Positions 1 to 8,980 of a DNA stretch of 34,354 nt are shown here, one piece after another. The stretch lies in assembly GCF_000485595.1 (NCBI RefSeq), contig NW_014577492.1, forward strand, positions 120,891-155,244. Reading direction: 5' to 3'. Source of the DNA: Priapulus caudatus. Lineage: Eukaryota; Priapulida; Priapulimorpha; Priapulimorphida; Priapulidae. How positions within the stretch are numbered: position 1 is the stretch's first letter; each line of letters opens with the position of its first letter. The position numbers and the translations under genes are program-made. The notes under the pieces were generated by a model. That model ran no database searches. It saw nothing but the letters and a program-made list of their open reading frames with translations, and was not told the origin of the DNA.

Positions 1-56
1 CAGTACAGTACAGTACAGTACAGTACAGTACAGTACAGTACAGTACAGTACAGTAC
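1..56. repeat. (CAGTA)n microsatellite
   Basis: Eleven perfect CAGTA pentamers open the window, so the array may continue to the left. A reverse-complement array (TACTG) lies at 1264-1288, and the retrotransposon relic lies between the two. Whether the pentamers belong to the element or are its target is unresolved. Confidence 0.95.
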
Positions 57-385
57 TTATCTCCCTTGCTTCGTGACTGCGGGTCAGCTGACCGTACACG
101 TGATCGCGTCGTCTTGGACCCGCCATCTTATTGCTAGGAGTTTCGGCGAGTTCGAGTCATACTGCATTTGTGAACTTTATAAAGGTATGAACTTTCATCT
201 ATATTACGTTTGTGTACTGGCGTGGTGGCAGCGGTTATAACTACCCATGTCAAGACATTTGAACTGGATAACCATTCGTACGCAACGTGTAGCTGTCAAT
301 GCATAGGTGAACCGGCTTTGACAATAGCCGTGTTGTGTTCGTACCTAGTTTTCGTCGGGTATCCTATCATCGCCCGTACGTCAGT
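57..385 (+). mobile_element. Probable partial LTR and leader of an LTR retrotransposon
   Basis: This stretch precedes a Gag-like reading frame and has leader-like features. A GTGGTGGCAGCGG run near 221-233 resembles the primer-binding-site neighbourhood that follows a 5' LTR in Ty3-like elements. I see no second LTR in the window, so the LTR boundary is inferred. A YY1-type motif (CCGCCATCTT, minus sense) lies near 122-131. An open frame across 210-503 mostly overlaps the leader and is not itself conserved, although a short part near 419-450 appears to be the true Gag frame before a frameshift. Confidence 0.5.
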
Positions 386-1260
386 ATGGCTGAGTTCGAG
401 CTCCAAAACAGTGGTGCTTAACAAACATGAAACTATTACGTCTTTTCGAAGCTTGGAGGCAAAATTTACAGTATACACTATCGTTAGACCAGAACTTTGC
501 TGATTTCCTGGTGGATGACTTCACATGGCTAAAAAAAACAAATGCAAACCCACTACGTGGACTTGTCGACGATGAAGAGGCAGGGCCTAAAGAAAAGCGT
601 CGAACTGCAGCTCAAAAAATTACACACTTGGAGCTTATGCTAGGCCAGGTTGCTAATTACTGCCCCATTATTTCTCGGAATACTATTGTGAAAAATTCTA
701 CGTCTGTGAAGAATATCTGGCAATCTATCAGACAGCATTTTGGTTCCAATCAACTGGTGCACATTTTATAGACTTTAATGCAGTCATCTACAGGCCGATG
801 AAAGACCAGAAGATCTATTCCAGCGACTTACAAGCTTCGTTGAAGATAATCTCCTCCAATCGGATGGAAGCATCAGACACCATGGTGAGATTCCAGCTGA
901 TGATGAAGAAATGACACCATCTTTAGAGAACTTTGTGACATTAACATGGTTACGTTTGATACATCCTGATTTACCTACATTAGTGAAACAGCGATATTGG
1001 AACCGAGTTACGTTCACAAACATTAGCTTCCCTTAAACCGGAGATATCTCAAGCTCTTGACAGCCTTATGGACGAAATTCACTCTGCTGCAGATGCTAAG
1101 TTTTACGTACTGCTTTTACAGAAAGGTCACAGGAAAAATCGACATACTCTGGCAGGCGTGATAGAAGTGCACGTGTACAAAATAAATCGTGTATAGTGTG
1201 CAAACAAGCTGGCCGCCCTTACCAACACTTCCTCAGTAGCTGTAAATTTTTGGCGGAGCT
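386..1260 (+). pseudogene. Gag-like polyprotein relic with CCHC-type zinc knuckle
   Basis: Gag would package element RNA. The start looks like the ATG at 386 ([10 protein letters not shown]). The homologous reading then moves through all three frames: frame of 386, then about 419-450 ([10 protein letters not shown]), then 427-771, which holds [17 protein letters not shown] and [16 protein letters not shown] further frameshift near 750 splits the region after the WQSIRQHFG motif, and others follow before 1040. A knuckle at 1190-1243 has the spacing C-x2-C-x8-H-x4-C and reads [18 protein letters not shown]. Coding ends abruptly at the TACTG array, so protease, reverse transcriptase and integrase are missing. 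The clade is not assigned. The multiple frameshifts make this clearly non-functional. Confidence 0.75.
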
Positions 1261-1263
1261 GAT

Positions 1264-1288
1264 GTACTGTACTGTACTGTACTGTACT
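1264..1288. repeat. (TACTG)n microsatellite, inverted relative to 1-56
   Basis: Five TGTAC/TACTG units sit exactly where the Gag relic stops. They are the reverse complement of the array at 1-56, so the relic is bracketed by inverted pentamer arrays. Confidence 0.9.
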
Positions 1289-2232
1289 CTAACAGACCAT
1301 TGGTCATGTTACTCCCGTAATACACAATTGTCACTATACATGTATAGGCGAACATACATGTAGTGGCGCTGAATGTCATGGGCAAATTGGATTTGACCTC
1401 CGAGGTTATATTATATTATATTTATTTTTCTAGAAAACAATGAAGAAGAAAATGCGAGCGTTGCACCTCATCTAACCTTTTTTTCGAATTGCGCGACAGA
1501 CTGGGGATTTGAAGGGGGCATGAGTACGTACAGACATACTCGTGAGTCTACTTACGGCGCGCTCAGAGCTCATGTCTATTGCTGCCGATGCGGGGCAAGC
1601 AGACGACAGACGCAGGTGGGATTGACCTATCGATAGACAGCCAGGCGAAAGGACAGAGGAATGAAAGAGAAGCATGGATAGTGTAAAACGCATTCGGCAT
1701 CTATTAAACGCAGCTACGACGAGCAACTAAATATCAATTCCGGTTACAATAGAAGGGGCTAACAAAAGACTACAGTACTAGGCACATCCTCGCCTTATCC
1801 CTGATGACATTAACCTCCACAAATTAATTTGAAAGAAGCCACATGTGCCTGCGCGTGTGTGCGTGAGTCAGCATGAGTGTACGCGCATGTCTGTATTTCT
1901 GCGTGTGCGTATGTGCATGTGCGTGTGTCTTCGTTTAAGTGAATGCTTTTACGTGCGTATATGCGCTCTCAATACGTGCTTCTCAACCAAGGAAAATCTA
2001 AGTTGAACTGCAAGGTGGTTGTAATCCCAAGACATGATCCCAAGTAGAAAATGCGCCCGCGGGAGACGGCAACTTACGCTGATGGAAGTTATAAAACATT
2101 GGCACGGCAATGGCGTGATAATGATGAATCTTCTTACTTATTGTTTCGCCAACAAGAAAATCAAGTGGGACGGATTGTTCTCCACACCTCCAAAAAAGGG
2201 CATCATGCACTGTCGCAGTATAGCGGTAGCGT
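1289..2232. other. Non-coding stretch, no gene seen
   Basis: I see no supported gene. A short TTATATTATATTATATT AT-rich run occurs near 1403-1425. A degenerate GTGTGC-type alternating purine-pyrimidine tract spans about 1843-1935. The open frames at 1998-2330 and 2034-2288 run into the minisatellite and show no recognisable protein. Confidence 0.6.
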
Positions 2233-3212
2233 CTTGTTCTCTGTATAGAGAGTACCCTGTAGTTCTCTACATAGACAGTAGCCTGTAGTTCCCTATAAAG
2301 ACAGTAGCTTGTAGTGCTCGGTGCAGACAAATAGCCTGTGGTTCTCTGTATAGACAGTGAGATACAGTTCTCTTCATAGAAATTAGACTGTAGTTTTCTC
2401 TACAGGCTGCACTGTATTTCTCTCTATAGACAGTATCATGTAGTTATCTCTATAGACAGTGTCCTGTAGTTCTATGTATAGACAGTAACTTGTAGTTCTC
2501 TGTATAAACAGTGACCTGCATTTTTTGCTGTATAGAGGGTAGGCTGTAGTTCTCTCTATAAAGAGTAGCATGTGGTTATCACTATAGACATCCTGTAGTT
2601 CTCTCTATAGACATTAGACTGTGGTTCTCTGTGTAGACAGTAAGCTGTAGTTTTCTGTATAGACAGTAGCATGTAGATATCTCTATATACACCCTGTAGT
2701 TCTCTCTATAGACATTAGACTGTAGTTCTCTTTATAGTCACCCTGTAGTTCTCTCTATAGACATTAGAGTGTAGTTCCCTGCATAGACAGTGGCTTGTAG
2801 TTTTTTTCCGTATAGAAAGTAGCCTGTAGTTCTCTCTATAAACAGCATCATGCAGTTACCTCTATAGACAGTAGGCTGTAGTTCTCTCTATAGACATTAA
2901 ACTGTAGTTCCCTCTATAGACAGTAGGCATTAGTTCTCTTTATAGAGAGTACCTTGTAGTTCTCTGTGTAGACAGTACCCTATAGTTCTCTGTATAGACA
3001 GTACCCTATAGTTCTCTGTATAGACAGTACCCTATAGTTCTCTGTATAGACAGTACCCTATAGTTCTCTGTGTAGACAGTACCCTATAGTTCTCTGTATA
3101 GACAGTACCCTATAGTTATCTGTATAGACAGTACCCTATAGTTCTCTGTATAGACAGTACCCTATAGTTATCTGTATAGAGAGTAGCTTGTAGTTCTATC
3201 TACAGATAGCAG
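2233..3212. repeat. 26-bp minisatellite, about 37 units
   Basis: Units resemble TAGTTCTCTGTATAGACAG plus a variable linker. The period is 26 bp, measured from successive CCCTATAG starts at 2978, 3004 and 3030. Units from about 2978 to 3175 are nearly identical, while the left part is diverged, with substitutions and some shortened units. CTGTATAGACAG inside the unit is near-palindromic. Minus-strand open frames here translate only the repeat. Confidence 0.95.
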
Positions 3213-3993
3213 CCGCTGGTTCCTGAAGACAGCAGTCAGTGACCACTGTATCACGAACACCTAAATAATCCATGATAGTTGCCTTTACGCTGGAGACCAC
3301 GACAACACCCTCACAACTCCCTTATCATTATCACAGCTTGTTCGTAGAAGGCCATCCCACCATCGAGAGGTGACAGAATGGACAGCTCATCCACAACCTT
3401 CTCGAAATTTACGCCGTGACATGGAACGCATGTCAACGCTACTCAATCGCCACCACAAACATGCAATCATGCATCACCGGCCACAAAACGAGATGAAGCA
3501 AGTATCCGCGCACAATTCCATGAAGCGGCGTCTCCGACGACTTCGCTTCAATGCCGAATTTTCCAACTCAATTTCGCTTTCCTCCCGTTTGTACCTTAAT
3601 CACGGTGCAGTTGGGAGTGCACAGCGTCGGAAAACTCAGACTCAGGAATAAAATATGCCCGCTCTTTGCCCTACCACTTCCCTGCGGAGTGTAACCAGCA
3701 ACCCTGGGAAGTGGTTAGCTGCATGCGTATGTATAAACCCATTACATAGAAAGGGGAAATTAGAGGAAATGGAGATTCCGAAAAAGTGGTTATTTCTTTC
3801 GTGACGAATTAATTCATGACGAAAAAAGACACGTATATCATGTAAAACACGATGTCTGTGTGCGCCACCCTTCCACCCTGTGTTCATAGCCCCTGAACGG
3901 TGCGATATCCACCTATAACATTTTTGTTGTGCCCCTCGACAGTATTACACGGCCATAACAAAGTCATGATAATTCTCCCTGGAAGTTGTATAT
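3213..3993. other. Unique-looking sequence, no gene recognised
   Basis: A 93-codon open frame (3370-3651, plus) has a basic, His/Arg-rich composition but no domain I recognise, and it lacks convincing splice or promoter context. I do not call it a gene. This is likely the intron downstream of the PKC exon at 4366-4477. Confidence 0.4.
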
Positions 3994-4330
3994 TGTGTCA
4001 CCCACCCTAGCACTGTCTGTGTCACACACTCTAGCACTGCCTATGTCACTCTCCCTAGCACTGTCTGTATCACCCACCCTAGCACTGTCTGTATCACCCA
4101 CCCTAGCACTGCCTGTGTCACCCCCTCTAGCACTGTCTGTATCACCCACCCTAGCACTGTCTGTATCACCCACCCTAGCACTGCCTGTGTCACCCCCCTA
4201 GCACTGTCTGTATCACCACCTAGCACTGGAGTCTGTGTCACCCCCGCCCCCTCCACTAGCACTGTCTGTATCACCCACCCTAGCACTGTCTGTGTCACCC
4301 CCCCCCCAGCACTGTCTGTATCACCCACCC
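3994..4330. repeat. 24-bp minisatellite next to the PKC exon
   Basis: About 14 units of the type CTAGCACTGTCTGTATCACC plus CACC. Because 24 is divisible by 3, frames stay open on both strands and spell an octapeptide repeat (SARVGDTD on minus). This is a by-product of the repeat and not a protein. The array ends about 30 bp beyond the PKC splice donor on the intron side. Confidence 0.95.
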
Positions 4331-4365
4331 TGCGTGTGATACAGCCTAACACCGTGTTGACTTAC

Positions 4366-4477
4366 CTTCACATTTCATGCCCTGGTGAATGAGTCCGTAC
4401 AGAAGAGAGCCACAGTGGTCACAGAAGGTCGGGCTCGTGTATGTGTACACCTTGAACTTGTGCTTACTGCGGGGATC
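4366..4477 (-). CDS. Internal exon of conventional protein kinase C (C1B domain, first part)
   Basis: Conventional PKCs are Ser/Thr kinases recruited to membranes when their C1 domains bind diacylglycerol or phorbol ester. The 112-nt exon has an acceptor (GGTTGTAG before GATCCC) and a consensus donor (GTGAAG followed by GTAAGT). It begins [19 protein letters not shown] and ends [18 protein letters not shown]. This matches the C1B domain: the His of KHKF and Cys residues of PTFCDHC and MKC are zinc ligands, and SPTFC plus GLIHQG are ligand-groove residues. The exon ends in phase 1, so the remaining C1B cysteines and the C2 domain lie in exons at lower coordinates or outside the window; none was found at 1-4365. 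No C1A-like exon was found at higher coordinates. The alpha/beta/gamma subtype cannot be set from 37 residues. Nothing in the exon is broken. Confidence 0.96.
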
Positions 4478-4639
4478 CTACAACCAGCAAGTAAACGACA
4501 CCATTAACACATAAGGCGACACTAGATTGTCCCATGCAACTGTAGACAACCGTAGACATCATTCTATAGGGCATTCTCTTAAGCACCTTATACAACTTTC
4601 TACGTAGGGTATTCTATGGGTAACTAAAGGCAAGGCTTC

Positions 4640-5260
4640 ATAAAGGAGGCATGCAACAGTATTTAATACACGCCAACCCTACCGCTTTACGCGGTAGACT
4701 ACCGCTTTTTGAAGACTTCTACCGCCTACCGCTTTTAATACTATTCCTACCGCATTGCAAAATATTCAGTTACAAGAAAAACGGCACCTGCTATACCTGG
4801 AAGCCTGAAGACAGCCTTGTGAAGAAGGCCAAGTCTGCCACTTACCAGGCATTAAATGGCTAGTGAGTGTCAGTCAACAAACTGAACTCTGTGTACATTT
4901 TGTAAATACATGTATATTAACGTAGAATTAGTGTGACATGTGAGTGAAATCCATGTATGTACATGTAGTGACACTGTGTGTCATGACACTGTGTGACATG
5001 AGTAAATCCATGTATGTATCCATCTTATTTTTTTCATTTTATCTCTAATAAATGATGTATTCTATTGCAGTCCAATTACTCCCCAGAATGCAGGAGAAGG
5101 CACCATTTAGCACCATTTTTTGAAAATTTTCATGGGGGGGCATGCCCCCAGACGCCCCTAGCGGCGCGCGCGACTGCGTCGCACGCGGATCTACCACTTT
5201 TCATTCAAAATAGGTTGGCATGTATGCCTCCGCAAACTGTTGCACTATTTCGTCTCTAGA
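4640..5260 (+). mobile_element. Probable hAT-type transposon relic
   Basis: The evidence is pattern-based. A GGGGGCATGCCCCC palindrome near 5135-5149 is followed by an AGACGCCCCTA run; this GC palindrome context recurs in the 3' parts of hAT-like repeats of many aquatic animals, as I recall it. Repeated CTACCGCTTT motifs lie at 4678-4740. A 70-codon open frame (4651-4863) ends in KKAKSATYQALNG with no recognised domain. CAGGTGGCGTAGCCATGG near 5374 resembles a hAT terminus. No target duplication was established. Confidence 0.4.
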
Positions 5261-5460
5261 AAAGGCCTTTTTGACATTTTTTCCGGTGAAATTCGGCATA
5301 GAGAGCAATTATTTGCATTATGCGTGCAAGTTAGATGCGTCGTGGGCTTGTCGTGTAGTTGTGACATTCCGTCAGGTGGCGTAGCCATGGTGACCGGTTG
5401 GTCATTTTGTGTTTGAAATGTGATCCGACTCATTAAATAAGTTCATTCGGTTGGTAGACT

Positions 5461-5577
5461 AATATATATATAACAGGGTTAATTGTTACTCAACCGTGAA
5501 GATTGGAAACGTACCGCTTACGTTTCGCCTCCTGCCAGGAGGCTTTCTCAAAGCTAACTAATGATTATCAGTTTTGA
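5461..5577 (-). repeat. PLE left inverted terminal repeat
   Basis: It pairs with 7322-7436 with only scattered differences (for example CTGCCAGG against CTACCGGG). It contains the GAAACGTACCGCTTACGTTTC palindromic zone, with the inner part given here as 5506-5526, and the GCCTCC/GGAGGC stem. Confidence 0.93.
5509..5551 (-). ncRNA. Hammerhead-ribozyme-like fold (left copy, degenerate)
   Basis: Mirror copy of the fold at 7349-7392. Stem II here is GCCTCC/GGAGGC type with loop CTGCC, followed on the minus strand by GAAA and a CGTA/TACG stem III. The CUGANGA box is degenerate, so activity is doubtful. Confidence 0.4.
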
Positions 5578-5639
5578 CCACCAGTTTTGATTTTCACACG
5601 GTCAGAGAACAGTGACTGAAGTCCGATCCTTCGTAAAAT

Positions 5640-7318
5640 TTGGAAAGAAAGATCGCAAGACACAAAAACCATCTAGTGTTTACGTTACGGTGTAAGGACG
5701 AAAATATTGTTCCGTCCAGTCTACGACTAAAATGCCCGATTCGTACGAATTGCGCGAAGGACATTATCGAGAAAGCAGAAAAAACAACTCATAAGAGAGA
5801 GAATACGATCAGTAAGCTACAAAATCAAGCAATATGAAGACAACAGACTAGTGAAAATTAAAGGATGGCTTAAACTATGGAATGGCTTGAAACGAAAGCC
5901 ATTGAGACAGCACCGTCTGATCTCAAACCTAAATTGTGGGCTACGCTATGTAGATGACACAATGGAAATCATCAAGTCTGGTACAGTCCAACAATGGACA
6001 GAACACCTCAACAGCATCGACAGTACCAACAACATCAAATTCACGTACGAGGAAGAACTCGATCAAAAAATTCCGTTCCTCGACACACTCATCCATAAAC
6101 GAGAAATAAACGATGGTTCACTAAAACTGACGGTGTATAGGAAAAAGTCCCACACGGACCAGTACTTCAACTTCAACTCACACCACACAGTCAACCACAA
6201 ACTGTCAGTAGTACGGACGCTACTTGATCGTAGGGACAAGATCATAATGGAGAGTGAAGACCGGGAAGCTGAAGCGCGCCACATCAAGAACGCACTAGGA
6301 AAATGCGGCTACCCTAATTGGACACTCGAAAAAGTGTTCAAGGAGATAAACACATCACAAGAAAAAACAACATCCCAAAAGAAAACCTCCAAGGAGAAAC
6401 CGAAAGCGATGATTGTCCTACCCTATGTCAGAGGCGTCACGGACGTAGTTCAACGTCACCTAAAAAAATGCAGGTGTAGCTTCAACAGTTAGACCGTTTG
6501 AGACCCTAAAACGGCTTTTGGTACACCCTAAGGACAGAACAGATATGCACAACATTACGGACTGTGTCTACAAGATACCGTGTGCAATGTGTGAAAAAAG
6601 TTACATCAGAGAAACCGGCCGAAAATTTGAAACCCGCCTTAAAGGGCCGGACATACTAGGCGATTAAATCGGGCGATTACATCGGGCGATGAAATCGCCC
6701 TTAAATCGCCTAGTGTGTCCACTCAATCGCCGCCGATTTCATCACCCGATTTCATCGCATAGATCAAAACGTTTTGATATTATCGGGCAATTTTGTCGCC
6801 CGATTTTGTCGCCCGATTTCATCGCCTAGTGTGTCCGGGGCCGGCGATAACATCGCCCGATTGTACAATTCATCAGCCAATGGACAAGAAGCACATGCAT
6901 AATTTCTGATCACTGAACCAGAGTGAACACAATGCGCTCAGACACAATGCGCGAAATCACAATGTATTTTGTTTCAGCACAACGGCGCTGCGTTTAGCTG
7001 TCGTGTCGTGCTGCGTGTGTGGAGACGGGCCTTCATTCACCGGCGATTTAATCGCCTAGTGTGTCCACTCGACTCGCGCGATAGAATCGGGCGATTATGT
7101 CGCCCGATTTTATCACCCGATTTAATCGCCTAGTGTGTCTGGCCCTTAAAGAACACAAAAAGGACGTAAACACCGTAGCACCCAAATCGTTCACAAGGGC
7201 TCAACGAAAACAGTCGGCTACCGAAATCACCAAAATCCGCGATCACGGACCACGTAGCGAAGAACAATCACACCATGGATTGGGAGAAATCGAAGATCAA
7301 GACCACCACACCATCTGG
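5640..7318 (+). pseudogene. Penelope-like reverse transcriptase/GIY-YIG endonuclease, deleted and interrupted
   Basis: Domain order is normal for a PLE. The N-terminal block at 5640-5837 includes LRLKCPIRTNCAKDIIEKAE. After it the frame shifts and most of the RT is missing. The RT resumes at 5851-6492 with the catalytic RYVDDT (YVDD at 5947-5958), then KIPFLDTLI and SHTDQYFNFNSHHTVNHKLS, both typical of PLE RTs. A one-base shift near 6475 leads into VRPFETLKRLLVHPKD and the endonuclease start (CVYKIPCAMCEKSYI). The usual YIG glycine reads as arginine (SYIRETGR), a likely inactivating change. The domain is interrupted at 6644-7145 by another element and resumes with KEHKKDV, FTRAQRKQSA and, after one more frameshift near 7230, DHVAKNNHTMDWEK. 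The product would reverse-transcribe and nick target DNA, but this copy cannot encode it. Confidence 0.93.
6644..7145. mobile_element. 502-bp palindromic MITE nested in the PLE
   Basis: Terminal inverted repeats begin GGGCCGGACATACTAGG on the left and GGGCCAGACACACTAGG on the right (minus sense) and match for about 30 bp. TTAAA flanks both ends (6639-6643, 7146-7150). Because of TIR symmetry the duplication could be called from 5 bp (TTAAA) to 7 bp (CTTAAAG). Removing the element plus one duplication restores the PLE reading RLKEHKKDV, which confirms the borders. The motif ATCGCCTAGTGTGTCC recurs internally near 6705, 6820 and 7050, so each end is itself a hairpin. There is no transposase. 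A PIF/Harbinger, Kolobok or hAT origin cannot be decided. Confidence 0.92.
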
Positions 7319-7321
7319 GGG

Positions 7322-7436
7322 GCAAAACTGATAAATTATCAGTTAGCTTTGAGAAAGCCTCCCGGTAGGAGGCGAAACGTAAGCGGTACGTTTCCAATCT
7401 TCACGGTTGAGTAACAATTAACCTTGTTATATATAT
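7322..7436 (+). repeat. PLE right inverted terminal repeat
   Basis: Reverse complement of 5461-5577, ending in TTGTTATATATAT immediately before the target duplication at 7437. Confidence 0.93.
7349..7392 (+). ncRNA. Hammerhead-ribozyme-like fold in PLE terminal repeat
   Basis: PLE terminal repeats are known to carry hammerhead ribozymes. Here stem II is GCCTCC (7357-7362) with GGAGGC (7368-7373), followed by the invariant GAAA (7374-7377), stem III CGTA/TACG (7378-7381, 7387-7390) and a TTT/TTC cleavage-site position. The expected CUGANGA box reads TTGAGAA (7349-7355), which differs at two conserved positions, so this is a decayed or variant ribozyme. Confidence 0.45.
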
Positions 7437-7449
7437 ATGTGATCCGACT

Positions 7450-7979
7450 ATTTTGTAGAAATTCGCGTCATAGAGCTGGCAAAGGTTTCGAGCGAAGGAT
7501 AGAGCATGAATCTGTAGTTATTTAACATGAATAAAGTGTATGTTGTGTATGCGGCGAAACAGTGTAAGTATTTTTAATTAATTTCTGTTCGATGCTTGAC
7601 TGCTGCCTATGGACGCCTTCTACTGTTGTAAAACACCTAAAGGGCACCCATCTGGCCCCTAACGTGTAGACATGTATTTTAAGACTATGCAGAAATGGCA
7701 TGTTAGAAGACTCGCGTGAGTTTACCGAAGCAGGAACATGGCAGCACGTGTTTACATGCATGCACACATGGGCTCGATTTGTTGTGATGCATAGTGGCGA
7801 AGCCACAAGTGTTGTATACATCACGGAAGATGAATGTCTTCGAAGGTGTTATGTAAGGAAGAAAAGAGGCTGCTTATCGTGCGATGCGACTAGAAGTCGG
7901 GGACTATAGTCAGATAGCACGCGCGCAACCAGATAATGGTTACGCTTTTGGGAATCTTCTTTTCTTTGAATGTACTTTC
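7450..7979. other. No gene seen
   Basis: Unremarkable sequence to the right of the PLE. Short open frames on both strands show no domain or splice context. Confidence 0.5.
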
Positions 7980-8146
7980 TCTGTGTGTGTGTCTCTCTCT
8001 CGCCCTCTCGCTCTCTTTTTCTTTCTCCGCCTCTCATCCTCGCTTGCTTTCTCGTTCTCTCTCTCTCGCTCGCTTTCTCTCTCTCTCTCTATTTCTCTCT
8101 CTCTCTCTCTTTCTCTCTCTACTCGAGCTCTCTCTCCCTGTCGCCC
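7980..8146. repeat. (CT)n-rich pyrimidine tract
   Basis: Imperfect CTCTCT repeat with C/T interruptions. Frames on both strands stay open because of the repeat (Ser/Leu on plus, Arg/Glu on minus) and are not genes. Confidence 0.95.
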
Positions 8147-8229
8147 TCTATGTGACAATCCCACGTTGGCTTCAAAAAAGGAAACATTGTTACCAGAACA
8201 ATACGGGGGAGGGGTGTACACGTGTGAAT

Positions 8230-8245
8230 TCGTGCGTGCGCGCGC

Positions 8246-8299
<54 letters not shown>

Positions 8300-8367
8300 G
8301 TGCGTGTGCGTCTGTATGCTTGTAAGTGTGCGTGCGTGCGTGCGTGCATGTGTGCGCGCATGTGTGT
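8230..8367. repeat. (GC)n-(GT)n compound microsatellite
   Basis: A run of alternating CG dinucleotides (about 8236-8260) passes directly into TG dinucleotides (about 8260-8294) and then GTGC variants. Strict purine-pyrimidine alternation over about 60 bp with a CG core is a strong Z-DNA candidate. Confidence 0.95.
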
Positions 8368-8852
8368 AATTAATAAATGTATATCTTATAGACGACATGT
8401 AATGACAAGAATGTATCGATGAAAGGTATGTCCCCCGAGTCGTGCTCATTGCTCACACATGACATTGGATCAAACTGTCTGTGCGCGCAATACGCCAGTT
8501 TAAAGCATGACCATGGCATGGCCCGACTATGGCATGGCATGGCCTTCAATGTTCTTTCTACGTTCAGATTTCTTCTGCCCACTATTTTCTACGCGCACGA
8601 CCTGTCAGCTTTAAACGTTGATCACGTGAATCACGTCTCGCCGCGTTCTCTCGTTGTTAGAACTAGCGGAACACAGTGAGCTCGTCTGTGCACAGCCGCA
8701 GCCTGCGGGCTCGACTCTACGTGTCACTGAGAGCGCTTGTCGCACTCCAGTACGCGCCGTTGCCCCGCGCAATGAGATTAGACGTGTCAATGTTGCGCAA
8801 TTATTACCAATATGTAATCGATAATGGATGCACGTCCGACATGTTGGTATCC
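8368..8852. other. No gene seen
   Basis: Contains a small GGCATGGC tandem (8512-8543). Short frames have no recognisable product. Confidence 0.5.
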
Positions 8853-8980
8853 GCGCAGTGCTGCAGTGCTGGGGTCGGGCACATAGAGCAGCGATATGAT
8901 GATGGCAGCGCAGTGCTGCAGTGCTGGGGTCAGGCAGATAGAACAGCGAGATGATGATGGCAGCGCAGTACTGCAGTAAC
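8853..8980. repeat. 55-bp tandem repeat, about 2.3 copies
   Basis: GCGCAGTGCTGCAGTGCTGG-type units start at 8853, 8908 and 8963, giving a 55-bp period. The third unit is partial. Confidence 0.92.

Larger units (their letters stand above)
5431..7436 (+). mobile_element. Penelope-like retroelement (PLE), non-autonomous, with nested insertion
   Basis: Both edges are visible. A 13-bp direct repeat, ATGTGATCCGACT, lies at 5418-5430 and 7437-7449 and is read as the target-site duplication. Inside are inverted terminal repeats of about 115 bp (5461-5577 and 7322-7436); the left one has an extra 30-bp extension outside it, a usual PLE asymmetry. The coding part holds a PLE N-terminal block, a reverse-transcriptase remnant and a split GIY-YIG endonuclease. 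Without the inserted element the copy is about 1.5 kb, so most of the RT fingers and palm is deleted. Confidence 0.92.

Noticed and set aside
2233-3212. CRISPR-like regularly spaced repeats
   Set aside because: Units are directly adjacent with no unique spacers, and the window is animal DNA.
3964-4352. Long open frames on both strands with octapeptide repeats
   Set aside because: They are translations of a 24-bp minisatellite; a period divisible by three keeps all frames open.
7884-8449. 161- and 169-residue proteins
   Set aside because: They run through CT and GT microsatellites in several overlapping frames.
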